Origin: Unio delphinus
Lineage: Eukaryota > Mollusca > Bivalvia > Unionida > Unionidae
Reading direction: 5' to 3'
Length of the DNA: 64,000 nucleotides
Assembly: GCA_029339505.1 (NCBI GenBank)
Contig: JAQISU010000096.1
Location: 6,769,001-6,833,000, forward strand
Part shown: positions 44,076-54,971 of the stretch, one piece after another
Layout of the letters: every line of letters starts with the position of its first letter
Numbering within the stretch: the first letter of the stretch is position 1
The notes under the pieces: generated by a model
Seen by the model: the letters and a program-made list of their open reading frames with translations, nothing else
What the model was told of the DNA's origin: nothing
Databases searched by the model: none
Position numbers and translations under genes: made by a program

Positions 44076-45003
44076 TTCATAAAGATGATATGTCCACGGA
44101 CAAAGCATCAATACATTCATCGTGGAAGAATATAAAAATGGGCGGTGTAATCTCCTTCAAGATAAGATAAATCTCTTCGGCTAAGTGCAGATAAAGGAAA
44201 ATCACTCTCCAATTAGACATTATGTAAATTACATAGAAAAGGAAAGAAATTCAGCAAATTAAGAAAAACTCAGTAACTAATTTAACAAGTCTTTGAGTCC
44301 ATTCACAGTTTAGAAGCCAAAAAGGTAGAAAAAATATATAATACAGCACGATTCCAGACAATGATTCCACTTAAATATCTTAATAGCTGTATAGGTTGTT
44401 GCAATTGCGTAAAGAATGCAGACATACCCAAGACATTTCTCGGTGGAAGTGAAGGTCTGTTTGAAGTACCGAGAAAGAGCTGTTTTCCATGTGTCGAGAA
44501 AGTACTGTATTTTTCTTACGGCTACTCGCTTGGACACATATTCGTATTTCTCCATAACCTAATAAAAAGGTGGATAGTAGATAAATTAAGAATACGGGAT
44601 TGGAGAATACATCCACCCCGACTGATCGATTTTCCTTCTTTCTTTACAATATAAGGTTATTGAAAGTATATAAAATATTAAGACGTATCAGAAATACCAT
44701 CGGGTTCTTAACTGTGCACTGTTTACAAGGTTTTACAGAAGAAACAAACTTATACTGGTTGTATGTAGAAGACAGGATTATATCCATTATAGTGGGGAAA
44801 CATGAATAAAGTAACTTGAAGATTCACTGAAACAAATGAACATGTACGGACCCTGAAGAACAATATATATTTTTCATGCATTTTAACTGAGGAATTACGA
44901 CAGCAAAATCCGATGTGTAAACTCCGTTACTAATCTTAAAGGGTTAACCTTTTGTATTAATCATAAAATCCGCCATACAACGCAGAAGAGTTTGAATAAT
45001 CAT

Positions 45004-45028
45004 TTTTTTTTTTTTTTTTTTTTTTTTT
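45004..45028. repeat. Poly(T): poly(A) tail of the L1-like element
   Basis: T run directly at the junction with copy B sequence, as expected for target-primed reverse transcription of a polyadenylated RNA on the minus strand. Confidence 0.85.
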
Positions 45029-45246
45029 ATTGAACACAAGGTATCAGGATTTTACATATTCCCCTACATCACCACCTGACCTGGCGTATGGGGCATGATC
45101 TTAAATTCTTTTGTGTCCTCATCTCTACATGTGTTCCCTACACAACACACACACACATACACACACAGACACTTACTTACAATCACAATTATTGTACACA
45201 AAGTCATACCCGCATACAAACCCCAAGATGCATGAAATTGCATTTA

Positions 45247-45273
45247 AAAATAATAATAATAATAATAATAATA

Positions 45274-45316
<43 letters not shown>

Positions 45317-45358
45317 TGTAAATTTTAAAAGTAAAAATAGTAATAATAATAATAATAA
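45247..45358. repeat. (AAT)n arrays in the LINE 3' UTR
   Basis: Two AAT arrays (45247-45313, one variant unit, and 45340-45358) lying just after the ORF2 stop on the element's sense strand. Confidence 0.9.
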
Positions 45359-45359
45359 T

Positions 45360-48300
45360 TCATGTACCAAAAGTTGATAATAGGGTCCACTTTCTTTTAA
45401 ACTCGTCACTGCTGTTATTCACTTTGGCGACATATTTTTCCAGCGTTTTATATGATAAAACACAATTTTTATAATAGGCAAGATTTGGGCTTTTTGATGC
45501 ACAACGTGATCTGTATATAACATATTTTGCAAGCAAAATTAGGAAGTTAATAAGATCGTCAAAGTTGTTATTTCCTATAAAGACATCTTTTCGTGTAATT
45601 CGAAAATTTGGGTCATAAGTTTGTATCCATTCTACCAACAGTTTCCAAAAGTTTTCAGTAATTAAACAGTCATAAAATAAGTGCTCAATTTCTTCTATTC
45701 CCTCATTACAAAAGGTACATTTATCATTATCACTTAAATTAATCTTTTTTAGAAACTGGTTTGTGGTAATATTTCTGTGGAGAAATCTAAAGTTAAAGCT
45801 AATCAGTTTTGTGTCTTTTGTACAAAATCTAGCCGAAACAAAAGAGTTGGTCCATTCATTTGTACCAATCGCACACTCTAGCTGTCTGGACCAAGTTTCC
45901 TGTTTACCATTTGGCTTTATTATTTTGGTTCTTATCAGGTCTTTATAGATAAATTTATTCTTTGCTCTTACCCTAAGGAGAGATGTTTTGTCCAAAGCTA
46001 CAAGAAAACTATTTCCACTTTCATAGAAAGTTTTAATTTTCTTTTTCCACATCACAGAGATCTTTGAAATAAGAGCAAAGTACTGTATGAAATTATTTGT
46101 TTTTGTTTTTTGTTTTATTTCATCAAAACTTAATAGAGACCCTTGTGCATCAAAAAGATGTTTAATAATTATAATACCATTTGTTCTCCACCTTGTGTAT
46201 GATTTAAAATTATCTACAGTCACTAAATTAAGAATATCTTGAGACAAGTATTCATTGACAGTAGATGGTTCATTTTTCCATTGAGATAACGCATAAATAA
46301 CATCACGCCAAAAAATATTTTTAATTAATTTAGAGATTTCTTTTAGTTTAGTTTTTCTTAATGAAAGTAACAGCATACCTCCAAATTTTCCAAATATTTG
46401 TTCAGAAACCACTTTTTGCCATAAGCCATTTTCGTTTATTAAGAGGCGCCTAATCCAGGTAAGTTTTATATAACACACAAATGAGTGCAAGTGAATCATA
46501 TTTAACCCCCCTTCCTCAAAAGAAGCAATAAGTGTGTCTCGTTTAACTCTCTCAGTTTTACTGCCCCAAATAAACTGGAAAAATAATGTATTCAGTTCCT
46601 TTTCTATATGGGGTGGAGGATTTGGCAAAGCTGCAAAAAGATGAATGAATTTAGGCAAAAGCAAGGACTTTATCAAAGTAATTTTTCCAATAATGGATAA
46701 ATTTCTTCTACTCCACCAGCCAAGCAGTTTCTTAACTTCCTTTAACTTCATCGAATAATTAAGCTCTACCATATCCTCCAAGTTCAAAGAGAAATATACT
46801 CCCAGCAATCTAAAATTAGACATTGACCAGTTAATATCAATTTCTGGACATATTTTTTCATTAGAATATTTTTTGTTTCCAATCCAAATTGCTTTCGATT
46901 TCAAAACATTGCAGTGCAGACCTGACACCAAAGCAAAATCATTTAAAATCTGCATGGTTGTCCTCAAGGACAACTGAGAACCATCTAATAATAGAAAAGC
47001 ATCATCAGCGTACTGCCCTATTTTAAACTCCATTTCATTATAAAAAATGCCTGTAACATCTGTGTTTTTCTTTAGTTCTGTTGCAAGAAGTTCAATTCCT
47101 ATTATGAAAAAATAGGGTGATAAGGGGTCTCCCTGGCGACAACCTCTCTCCAAATTAAAGAATGGGGATAAATGTCCATTATTAATAACACAACTTTTTG
47201 ATTTATTGCAAAATAGCCTGAACCAGTGACAAATTGATTCTCCAAAGTTAAAAGACTTCAGAGCAGCTTCTAGAAAGTCCCATTCAACTGAGTCAAACGC
47301 TTTTTCAAAGTCTATCAATAGGAGAAGACCAAATTCATTTTTTTCCTCAAGGTATTGCATCAGGTCATACAACAATCTTGTATTTTCACCAATGAATCTC
47401 CCTTTCATAAAACCCTTTTGGGTGTCACTGATGATAAACGGGAGTACTTTTTTGACCCTATTAGCAATTGACGCTGAAGCAATCTTGTAATCCACATTAA
47501 GTAGAGAGATTGGTCTCCAATTTCTTATAAATTTCCTGTCTTTATCTTCTTTTGGAATGCACGTTATGATCCCCTGAGACTGAAATTCTTATAAATGATT
47601 CATATCATATCCAGTATTTAGAGACCTAAAGAGAAAACCGCCTAGGTCTTTCCAAAAGAATTTGTAAAATTCTACCGTAAATCCATCAGAACCAGGGCTA
47701 GTTTCATTTTTCATATTTTTTAGTGCTAAACCACATTCCTCAAACGTTAACTTACCTTCACATGAACTTCTTTCAAAATCTGAGAGTTTTTTATCATGGT
47801 TAAAAAAGTGGTTAAGCGTTTGAAAGTTACATTTGTTTTTACTTTGGTATAATTTTTCATAAAAGTCTTTCTGTTGGTTTAATATTTCTTTTGAATCTGT
47901 TACCCTTGTTCCATCTTCCTTAGTTAACTCTTTTATTGTTTTGTTTGTGTAATTTCTCTTTTCGAGATTAAGAAAATATTTAGAATTTTTTTCACCAGAT
48001 TCATACCATCGTGCCTTAGATCTTAACATTATACCTTCCACCTCTTTTTTCCTCATTTCTTCTAACTCCGCTTGTTTTTTGTTCAATTCTTTCATCGTAG
48101 TGGGGTTATTATTTTGATTCACTAAAGCATGTAAGGTATTTATTTCAGCTTCCATTTTCCTGAGATTTTGTTTTTCCTGTTTTGCTTTAGCTTGTGAATA
48201 CACAATAGATTCTGATCTTATTATCATTTTAAGGATTTCAAAAAACAATTGATCATTACATGTTAGTTTCACCTGAAGTGGGTTTTTCTTATCACCTTCA

Positions 48301-49108
48301 TAATAATATTCTTCTACTGTGCTAGTTATACATTTTTTTACCAATTTAATATATTCATTTTGCTTTAATAGCTTTGAATTGAATTTCCAGTATCCAGGAC
48401 CTCTCGGTGCTGCAGATATAGACAATTTGAGTGTTATTGCTGAATGATCTGTTTTATAGCCAGGAATAATAGAGGCGTCTATACAATTTGAAAACATGTC
48501 CTCAGAGATTAAAAAATAGTCCAGTCTACTCTGTTTCACAGGGCTTGCCTGATGCCAAGTAAATACTCTACTGTCAGGATTGACTGTTCTCCAAGGATCC
48601 AGTAAATCTAGTTGATTCTTGATGTCCTGGACTGCTGCTCGGGCCATGGAGTGTTTATCATGCAAGATATTATAAGAGTCAAGCTCCATGTCCTGAACAA
48701 CATTCCAGTCACCACAAATAATAACAGAGGAATTTTCAAAATTTATAATATCCTCTTTCAAAGTTTTAAAAAACTCAGCATTATCATCATTATGACCATA
48801 TAGATTCACTAGTGTGAATCTCTGTCCATTAACTAATAAATCTAAGAGAATGTATCTGCCCTGACAATCACATCTGTTTCTAAGAATAAGAAATTCAAAA
48901 TTATTTCTAAACAGGATAGCAACACCAGCACTACTGCTAGATTTATGGCTAAAAACACACTTATATCCCCATTCAGCCTCCCAATACTTCTCAGTCTCAA
49001 CTGTACTATGTGTCTCTTGTAAACATATAATAGATGCTTTTTTTGTTTGACCCAGCAGAAAATATCTCTTCTTTTGAGATCAGAACTATGTAGACCCCTA
49101 ACGTTCAT
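45360..49108 (-). pseudogene. L1-type ORF2: AP endonuclease, reverse transcriptase, zinc-like C-terminus
   Basis: About 1,250 codons. Endonuclease: MNVRGLHSSDLKRRD, CLQETHS (catalytic Glu), ICGDWNVVQD, SRLDYFLIS and TDHSAI. RT: SPGSDGFTVEFYKFFW, PISLLNVDYKI, QKGFMKGRF, DFEKAFDSVEW, GCRQGDPLSP and GQYADDAFLLL, with the catalytic YADD intact. C-terminus: CTFCNEGIEEIEHLFYDC, the CxxC...HxxxxC motif. Two defects: a 1-base change in an A7 run (49038-49044) that shifts the frame in the endonuclease, and an in-frame TAA at 47589-47591 within the early RT. Otherwise complete. The enzyme would nick DNA at T-rich sites and prime cDNA there. Confidence 0.9.
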
Positions 49109-49637
49109 TGACAATTTTAATTTGATTATCCATTGTTAAATCTTGTTTTAAGTAAAACTTTCACAGGGCTTATATAGACATGCATCACAAAACCATTATC
49201 ATGAAAAATGCTCACATACACCTTGGGACACACTCTCACACACATAACCACATAATGCTTAAAAAATCGATAAGTGTAGTACAGTGTCATGCACCATTGG
49301 GGACATATATAATGTTTCCCAATATAGTGATACATGAACTCTGTTCTACGCTGGAGTGTTGGTATAATTAGTAAATATAAATATCAATACAGTATGATTG
49401 AGAAATAATACTTTTTGTCCATCGATTCAAGATTGAAATACAATGTGCATATTTCAAAATTTTAGATACAAGATTATAAGAACATTCTTACCTTTTACAG
49501 GTTTTGTCCTTTTCCAAAAATCACTTTTCTAATTTAAATATATATAATTAAAATTAAAACTGTGCATATCCAATTTTGGAACAAAGTTCTATACCTCCAA
49601 ATGTATCCAAAATCAATATGGAGAAAAATCATTTTGT

Positions 49638-50537
49638 TTATAAATTGCGATTTAGTGTTTCACTAATGTCGTCAAAAAGGTCAAATTTGTACCTTTTTCC
49701 CTCTTTTGTTTTTGCATACACACCGCAATTAAAGTACCAGGCAGATTCAATTTTTGGATGGGAAGTTAATCTATTTATGAGACCCATATTTTGTCTAGTA
49801 ACATCTTCTACTATTCTTACATTACATTTGTTCTTGAAATCCCTTTTCCTCTTGGCGATGTTAACTTTGGATTCTGCATTCCAAAATTTCACAATTAATG
49901 GTTTAGGGACACCATTCTTCCCAGGGATCCGATGTATTGCGAGAATATCTCTCTCATCTACCTCATGACCTGTTACATTCTTCACCATCTCTGCAAACTT
50001 TGCTCTGACATTTTCATTTTGTGATTCAGGCAAGTTGAAAATTTTTATGTTATTTTTCCTTGAGTATTGCTCATTGTGGTTTGCAATCTTCATGGCTTCT
50101 TTGGAACAATCTGTATTACTTTTCATTTCTTCTTTTAGTTTTTCACATTCTTTCTTAGAATCAACTAATTCTTCTCTTAACTGATTATTTTCGAAGTTCA
50201 TTGATTCTATTTTTTCCTCTAACTCTTTTGTTTTGTTAACAATTTGTTTGTCCACTTCCTTCATCAGTTCGATTTTCAGTTTCTCAAACAGCTTGGATAC
50301 TATGTCGGACACTAATCCACCTAATTCCTCTCTGGTCACTAATAAATTAATACTAGTTTTTATTTCGAGTAGATCCCTCTGGATTAATTCAACACAACTC
50401 ACCTCTTCATTAGTAACAGTCGAATCCCCTGACTGAGAGCTTGTAGTTGACTTTGTTTGTGGTTTACTGGATTCCTTCTTAGCACTCTGAAAACTACTAT
50501 TCAAGGTAGACTGAACAGTTTTCTTTGAATTGCTCAT
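49638..50537 (-). CDS. L1-type ORF1 protein (RNA-binding chaperone)
   Basis: 299 codons from an ATG 20 bp inside the element to TAA, uninterrupted. Residues 1-45 are Ser/Thr/Lys-rich; ~55-155 are strongly heptad-like with many Glu/Lys/Leu (coiled coil that would trimerise); ~155-240 include EQYSRKNNIKIFNLPES and DILAIHRIPGKNGVPKPLIV, the RRM-type core of L1 ORF1p, followed by a basic C-terminal domain (VNIAKRKRDFKNKCNVRIVE). It would coat element RNA to form the RNP needed for retrotransposition. It lies upstream of ORF2 with ~530 bp between them. Length and domain order fit L1-like elements of aquatic animals. Confidence 0.9.
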   Translation of the reverse strand: MSNSKKTVQSTLNSSFQSAKKESSKPQTKSTTSSQSGDSTVTNEEVSCVELIQRDLLEIKTSINLLVTREELGGLVSDIVSKLFEKLKIELMKEVDKQIVNKTKELEEKIESMNFENNQLREELVDSKKECEKLKEEMKSNTDCSKEAMKIANHNEQYSRKNNIKIFNLPESQNENVRAKFAEMVKNVTGHEVDERDILAIHRIPGKNGVPKPLIVKFWNAESKVNIAKRKRDFKNKCNVRIVEDVTRQNMGLINRLTSHPKIESAWYFNCGVYAKTKEGKRYKFDLFDDISETLNRNL

Positions 50538-50557
50538 TTTGTCAGTTAAGAGAGTTC

Positions 50558-51009
50558 AAATGTCAAGTTTTTACTTGTACAAGGGTAATTGATGGTCAGT
50601 CCAAGGCTGTTGGTTTATCTTGGCTTTTTAAATTTCTCCCCACCTTAAGTCGATACATGTCCACATCTGAGCAACTGAGAGTGTGTTATATGAGTTGTCT
50701 GAAATTACTGTTCAACGCATATAACAATAAGTGAATATGAAAAAGAAACAGTATTACCGTGATCATCTTCACCTTCTCAGTTTGCTCTAATTCTAGGGCT
50801 TTCATAAAGCAGTCGACAGTTTCCTTGGCCTTGACCCTAAGAGCCAGTTTTATGAGCTTATTGTTGCCCGTTTGGGACTCTAGACGGATTAAAGTGTCCT
50901 TGTACATCTGTAAAAATAAAGAAATGAAATTGTTTTAAAAGCATAGAGATTCAACGGAACGTCAGTTAATCTAATGAGTTAATGCAATTGTCGATCAATA
51001 GATTATAAT
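50558..51009. other. Copy-C-like sequence right of the LINE, then host intron and exon
   Basis: 50558-50603 matches the last ~45 bases of the window (aaatgtcaagtttttac ... ggtaattgatggt). The rest contains the candidate exon at 50758-50907. Confidence 0.6.
50758..50907 (-). CDS. Candidate exon of an unrecognised host gene
   Basis: 150 bp, open in phase 0, between tttttacag and ACG|gtaata. It encodes MYKDTLIRLESQTGNNKLIK, then LALRVKAKETVDCFMKALEL and EQTEKVKMIT. The alternation of hydrophobic and charged residues suggests helices; a death-fold (CARD-like) or coiled-coil domain is possible but not shown. Codon use is less AT-biased than the surroundings. It is compatible in phase with the small exon at 31023-31081, which would imply an intron of ~19.7 kb filled by the duplicated blocks and the LINE. 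Confidence 0.5.
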
Positions 51010-51310
51010 ATAGGAAAACATTTTTATTCCGACTTGTGGAATTATGATAATACATCTCATCATAATCGTCTTAGTCATCGTCAGTATTATTTTATTGTTA
51101 TTATTCTCGACATTATTGATGGTGTTTATCATTAAAAAGTTATGATCATTCATATTAGGTAAGAATGAAAATATTGATGAAAAATACTAAAGTAGAAATT
51201 TTCCTTTGTATGCTAAGATGTACATAGTTATATTATAGCGAAATTATACAGTTTTCCTTATCCGCCTGAAGAATTCCTCTGCAGTAAAGATTGTGTTGAA
51301 ATAAAAGTAG
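51010..51310. repeat. Left outlier of duplicated block C
   Basis: Matches 31145-31450 (aacatttttattccgactt ... ctcatcataatcgtcttagt). Between it and 54230 copy C carries ~2.9 kb that copy A lacks. Confidence 0.85.
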
Positions 51311-51891
51311 AAACTATATTTTTATAAACATCTTTAAAGTCAAAGCGTAACGTTGTGAATTTAAATTCTATTAAAAAGAAAACGAATTTTTCCAAGCAGC
51401 AGATGAGCTTTGACATAATTTGGACACACAAAATGGTCATATTTCAAACAAACACCAGTCATCACATATCTAGTTTTCAACTAATAAAAGAAAAGCATCG
51501 ATCAATATATGAATTAAACGGCACGCGAAACCCTTGACTGTAAAACTAAATAGGAATTAGGTGATTTTAAGTCGTATAGTGCACTAGATAAAATTAACTT
51601 CATATACTAACTTTCTTAAGACTCTGGCTGCGTCCAGGCATATAGAGACGTCGTTTTGGACATCCAAACGTTGCATAGCAACGTCATAAAAGAAGGAAGC
51701 GAAAGCTCTCGAAATGACAGGATAATCTGAAGTAACGGAAAGCAATCGTTACAAAGTTTGACTTGTTAAGATTTAAGATTCGAAATAATACGGTAAGTAA
51801 ATTCAACTGATATGGCAATCGCTAAAGATGTTGCAATAAAATATATATCAGATATATGTAAATTACATGTAATATGTTATTAGAATATTGA

Positions 51892-51932
51892 GAGAGAGAG
51901 AGAGAGAGAGAGACACACACACACACACACAC
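51892..51932. repeat. Compound (GA)n(CA)n microsatellite
   Basis: About 21 bases of GA followed by 20 bases of CA, just downstream of the donor of the candidate exon at 51947-52062. Confidence 0.95.
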
Positions 51933-51946
51933 GGGGAGATGGGTAC

Positions 51947-52062
51947 CTCTGGCCATGTCCAGACGTGTTTGAAGTTTTTTATTCCAGACCAGAGCCTTAG
52001 TCTCACACCAATCCTGACTGAGAGCTCTCTCCTTCAGAACATCAGCCCAGAAGTCAAAGTCA
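51947..52062 (-). CDS. Candidate exon of an unrecognised host gene
   Basis: 116 bp bounded by tttctgtttaag and CCAGAG|gtaccc. Only one frame is open: DFDFWADVLKERALSQDWCE, then TKALVWNKKLQTRLDMAR; it starts in phase 2 and ends in phase 1. The Trp-rich, helical sequence is clearly more GC-rich than its surroundings. I do not recognise the family. It does not join in frame directly to the exon at 50758-50907, so an intervening exon would be needed if both belong to one gene. Confidence 0.5.
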
Positions 52063-52944
52063 CTTAAACAGAAATAGGAAGTATACGTATAACTATAAAA
52101 AAACCGGATTAAAATTATTCATTTTTTGGGATGAGGTTAGATCAACAGCAAAAAAGTCATCTTAACTACATTATCTTCACGTGAAAACTATCGTAGCATT
52201 TGCTTCCAGTTAAATGAGTGGTGTCTTTTCTAATTTGCTGATGGTGCCTTCAAAACGACTGCAGTTTTCAGTTAGTTTGCTTGATTTAGTAAAATGGTGC
52301 GTGTCTACCGATTGAAAGCCGTCGTTCCCGTTTTAGTAGTTTTGTTTCGCCGGTTTCCCCTAACTAACATTTCACATCAATCTGTCATGAAATATAGTTA
52401 ATTTGCACTAGATAAATAAGGAATTAAATCGAAAATTAAAACCTGAGCGATGGGAAAATATTATGGTCCTACAGTAGGAAAAGAAAAAAAAAAGCACCTA
52501 TTTTAGAGTTTTTCTTTGATTCATTTCAAGCTACCTATGGTTGTCGGGTCATGCTGATATAATCAAGCACCGTTCGTGCAATATAATTAAACCAACGCGT
52601 TTTTTTTACAGAGCTCTATTTTGATGACTGTAATGGGTTGAACTGCAACAATTTCAATAGGATCTTGCGGTTCTTAATTTAAATAATGATAGTACAAGTG
52701 CACATGACGCTTCTCTTTTCCAACCTACCTACCATAAACAAAAGGTCAAATATTATTAGTAGCATTTGGTCTGCTGGAATACTGTGTAAATGGCGGGGGA
52801 GTGGTGAACTTGTGGGGAAGAGAGTCATCCAACCAATCGTTTTCTTTCAAAATTATATATTAGTTTTTATAAAGTACTCATGTTAATGCTGAATATGACT
52901 CCGGGAAATCGCTCATTACTTGAAAATCCACCATTTCATCAAAT

Positions 52945-53187
52945 TTGAAAAGAATAAACTTGGAAAATCAGAGATTTCTTTCTGTCTACGTGAATACGTT
53001 TAGCAAGTTTGGTGCACAACGTAAGAATAAGAAACGTCACTCTTGGAAACGCTGCATCATTGATTACGTCACGAAGAGTGACGCAGTTTTCATCATTCTC
53101 ACTGAAACGTTTCTACGCAAGCCTCTCGCTGATGATGATTTTGATTTCGATATTATACAAATGAGTAGCTTGAATGAAAGACAGTAA
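52945..53187 (+). other. Unclassified open segment, possibly a LINE endonuclease remnant
   Basis: 80 codons with GC-rich codon use; encodes RHSWKRCIIDYVTKSDAVFI and LTETFLRKPLADDDFDF. TET(F/W)L after a hydrophobic strand is the catalytic Glu motif of LINE endonucleases. The stop overlaps a consensus donor (GACA|gtaagt), so a spliced exon is an alternative. Confidence 0.35.
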
Positions 53188-53276
53188 GTTAATTAAACAT
53201 TAACTGTTCGTTTTTATTTGTCTTTATGAGCCCGAGGAAGTCAGTAGCTCAAATTATTATTTGTAACCTGAATTTT

Positions 53277-53458
53277 CATTGCTGCTGCATTTTGGCATAA
53301 ACAATCCATAAATCTTCCCCACTTAGTTCCTGTAACTTCGTCTCACAGTACACAGTTTTGAACCACGCATTGTTGTGCTTGAAGAGCCTTACAACAGCTC
53401 CATCATACCTTCAAATATTAGCTTCGTACCATTTGACTTTCCATTTTTGGGAGTGTGG
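53277..53458 (-). other. Unclassified coding-like segment with one stop
   Basis: Encodes WKVKWYEANI, stop, then RYDGAVVRLFKHNNAWFKTV and YCETKLQELSGEDLWIVYAK, ending QQQ and TGA at 53277. It looks coding rather than random, but I cannot place it. Confidence 0.3.
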
Positions 53459-54548
53459 ATAGGTAGGAGATGAGAGGTAATTTTAAACTACTCTTTATCG
53501 TTTGTTTGAGTTTATTTAATTTTCTTTGGATATATAAACAGTACAAGTTGGTTCATTATCGTAGGTAAAAATCAGATGTGGATAGAATATTTGCACTTTT
53601 TTTATAGCCATATTTTCTCCTATTGCGATCGCTATGTACATGTGTTATGTATATTTAATTTATAACCGTTAGCTTTTAAACCGTGTTTGTAAATTTTAAT
53701 TGTATTTTGTACTTGACCTTGTTCAAAATCAAGCTCATATCGTACCTACCAATAACGTTTTTTTGCAAACAAATAATACATAGATAATATGTTTTCTATT
53801 ATAGTCGGTTAAATAATTGAGTCACTATCAACATAAATAAAGCAAAGGTTTCTTTTAGATAATCCGTAATGTGACCTGTGTCAAGTAGAGGGATTTATCA
53901 TCCTGTTTATGTAATACTTATTCATTTAGTTGGCGCTATACGGCTTTGTCTTTTGCATAGGGTTAGAATAGTAAGAAATGTTAATTACCCCTAGTTTCGT
54001 CGCTTTATATACTGGCTATATCAAAAAGACCTTTCATACCTCAGGTAGTGTTCTAAGAACCTTTAATTCCCTTTATTTTGGTGCATGATTGATGGGCGTA
54101 ATATAGGTCAAAGAATATACAGCTTGGCCTTACTTCCGATGTGATTCTCTTCAAAACCTGCTAGCTCCGCTAGGTCATTTTTACTTCCTGGACTTCAGAG
54201 GTACATTTTCAAAAAGAGCCGAGAATATTTAAATTGACATTTGATGTATTTGGTTATTTATACATTGTCCCTGTTTTAATAATTCCTAAAGATAGTGTAC
54301 TTTCGACTAATTCAGGCTGATATTTTAGCACAAGGGAGCAATCATTTTAGTTAGCAGTGTGCTTAGATCATGTACAATTTCCACAAGTACAATATCCAAT
54401 GAAATTTCAGCTCCACTACACGAGAGTCACATAGAAGTATGCCAAAATTCTCTCCACTAGACATGTCGCAAATGTAACCATATTCACCTTAAACCCACCA
54501 CTCGTTGAGAATTTCGTAATACATGTATCTGTAGAGTGTTTCCTCATG

Positions 54549-54768
54549 TTGGACTAGTAGTTATATTGTCTGTCTCGGAATCGGGAGGTCGCCGGTATGA
54601 ACTCCAGCCGAGTTAAATCAGTTACGTACAAAAGAGGTACTAACATCTGCATATGTTAGGACTGGTCGGCCTGGTCTCAGGATAATGTGACTGGGTGGGA
54701 AATTATGATACATGTCTGCGGCATGATGCCCTAGTGATAGACATGACTGAACGGCCACACTAAAGGCA
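54549..54768 (+). mobile_element. SINE1, + orientation, copy C
   Basis: Head truncated relative to copy A (starts tggactagtagtt) but the body retains ggactggtcggcctggt and a stretch (catgtctgcggcatgatg) missing from A. Pairs with the inverted SINE to its right. Confidence 0.7.
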
Positions 54769-54921
54769 TCATGTGTTGTATGGCAAATTATAGTGATGCC
54801 TAGCACTGGGGCATTATGCCGAAAACATTTAGTTTCAATTCCTTCTAATGTTATTTGTATGTCTTTGGTATGACTCGGCCGGGATTTCAACCTGAGATCT
54901 TTCTCATCCAACGTGGACGCT
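54769..54921 (-). mobile_element. SINE1, - orientation, copy C
   Basis: Inverted partner, ~70 bp shorter than in A because part of the body (the gatcctgacaccaagcc segment) is deleted. The B box (ggttgaaatccc on the minus strand) is retained. Confidence 0.7.
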
Positions 54922-54922
54922 A

Positions 54923-54925
<3 letters not shown>

Positions 54926-54957
<32 letters not shown>

Positions 54958-54971
54958 ATAATAATAATAAT
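54926..54971. repeat. (ACT)n(AAT)n microsatellite, LINE 3' tail
   Basis: About ten ACT units followed by five AAT units; copy A has pure AAT here, so ACT units arose in copy C by mutation and expansion. Confidence 0.95.

Larger units (their letters stand above)
36962..45003. repeat. Duplicated block, copy B
   Basis: Nearly identical, in the same orientation, to 55854-63749. Contents in order: antisense LINE fragment, GT array, CT array, ~890-bp AT-rich segment, SINE2, CT array (41198-41254), ~1.2 kb AT-rich DNA, and the ~3-kb dispersed repeat (42478-45003) with AAT and TA arrays. It differs from C by a ~134-bp deletion near 42697, and by keeping ~340 bp near 43640-43985. Copy B is cut at 45003 by an L1-like LINE. 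No host gene is seen inside. Confidence 0.9.
45004..50557 (-). mobile_element. Nearly intact L1-like (L1/Tx1) LINE inserted in copy B
   Basis: Reads from ~50557 down to a poly(A) tail (T run at 45004-45028 on the + strand). It has a ~20-bp 5' UTR, an intact ORF1 (49638-50537), ORF2 with endonuclease and RT (45360-49108), and a 3' UTR with AAT arrays. The left flank matches copy C up to cat at 63749, and the right flank resumes copy C at aaatgtcaagtttttac (63957), so ~207 bp of target are missing and no target duplication is visible. Only one frameshift and one stop separate ORF2 from intact, implying a young insertion. Confidence 0.9.
51311..54229. other. ~2.9 kb absent from copy A
   Basis: Mostly AT-rich non-coding DNA containing a (GA)n(CA)n microsatellite (51892-51932), one candidate exon (51947-52062) and two unclassified open segments (52945-53187, 53277-53458). 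No repeat boundaries were found. Confidence 0.4.

Noticed and set aside
44310..44654. Frames on both strands conserved between 44310-44654 and 63076-63396
   Set aside because: Conservation reflects recent duplication: the third copy (10754-11157) breaks these frames, so there is no sign of selection on a protein.
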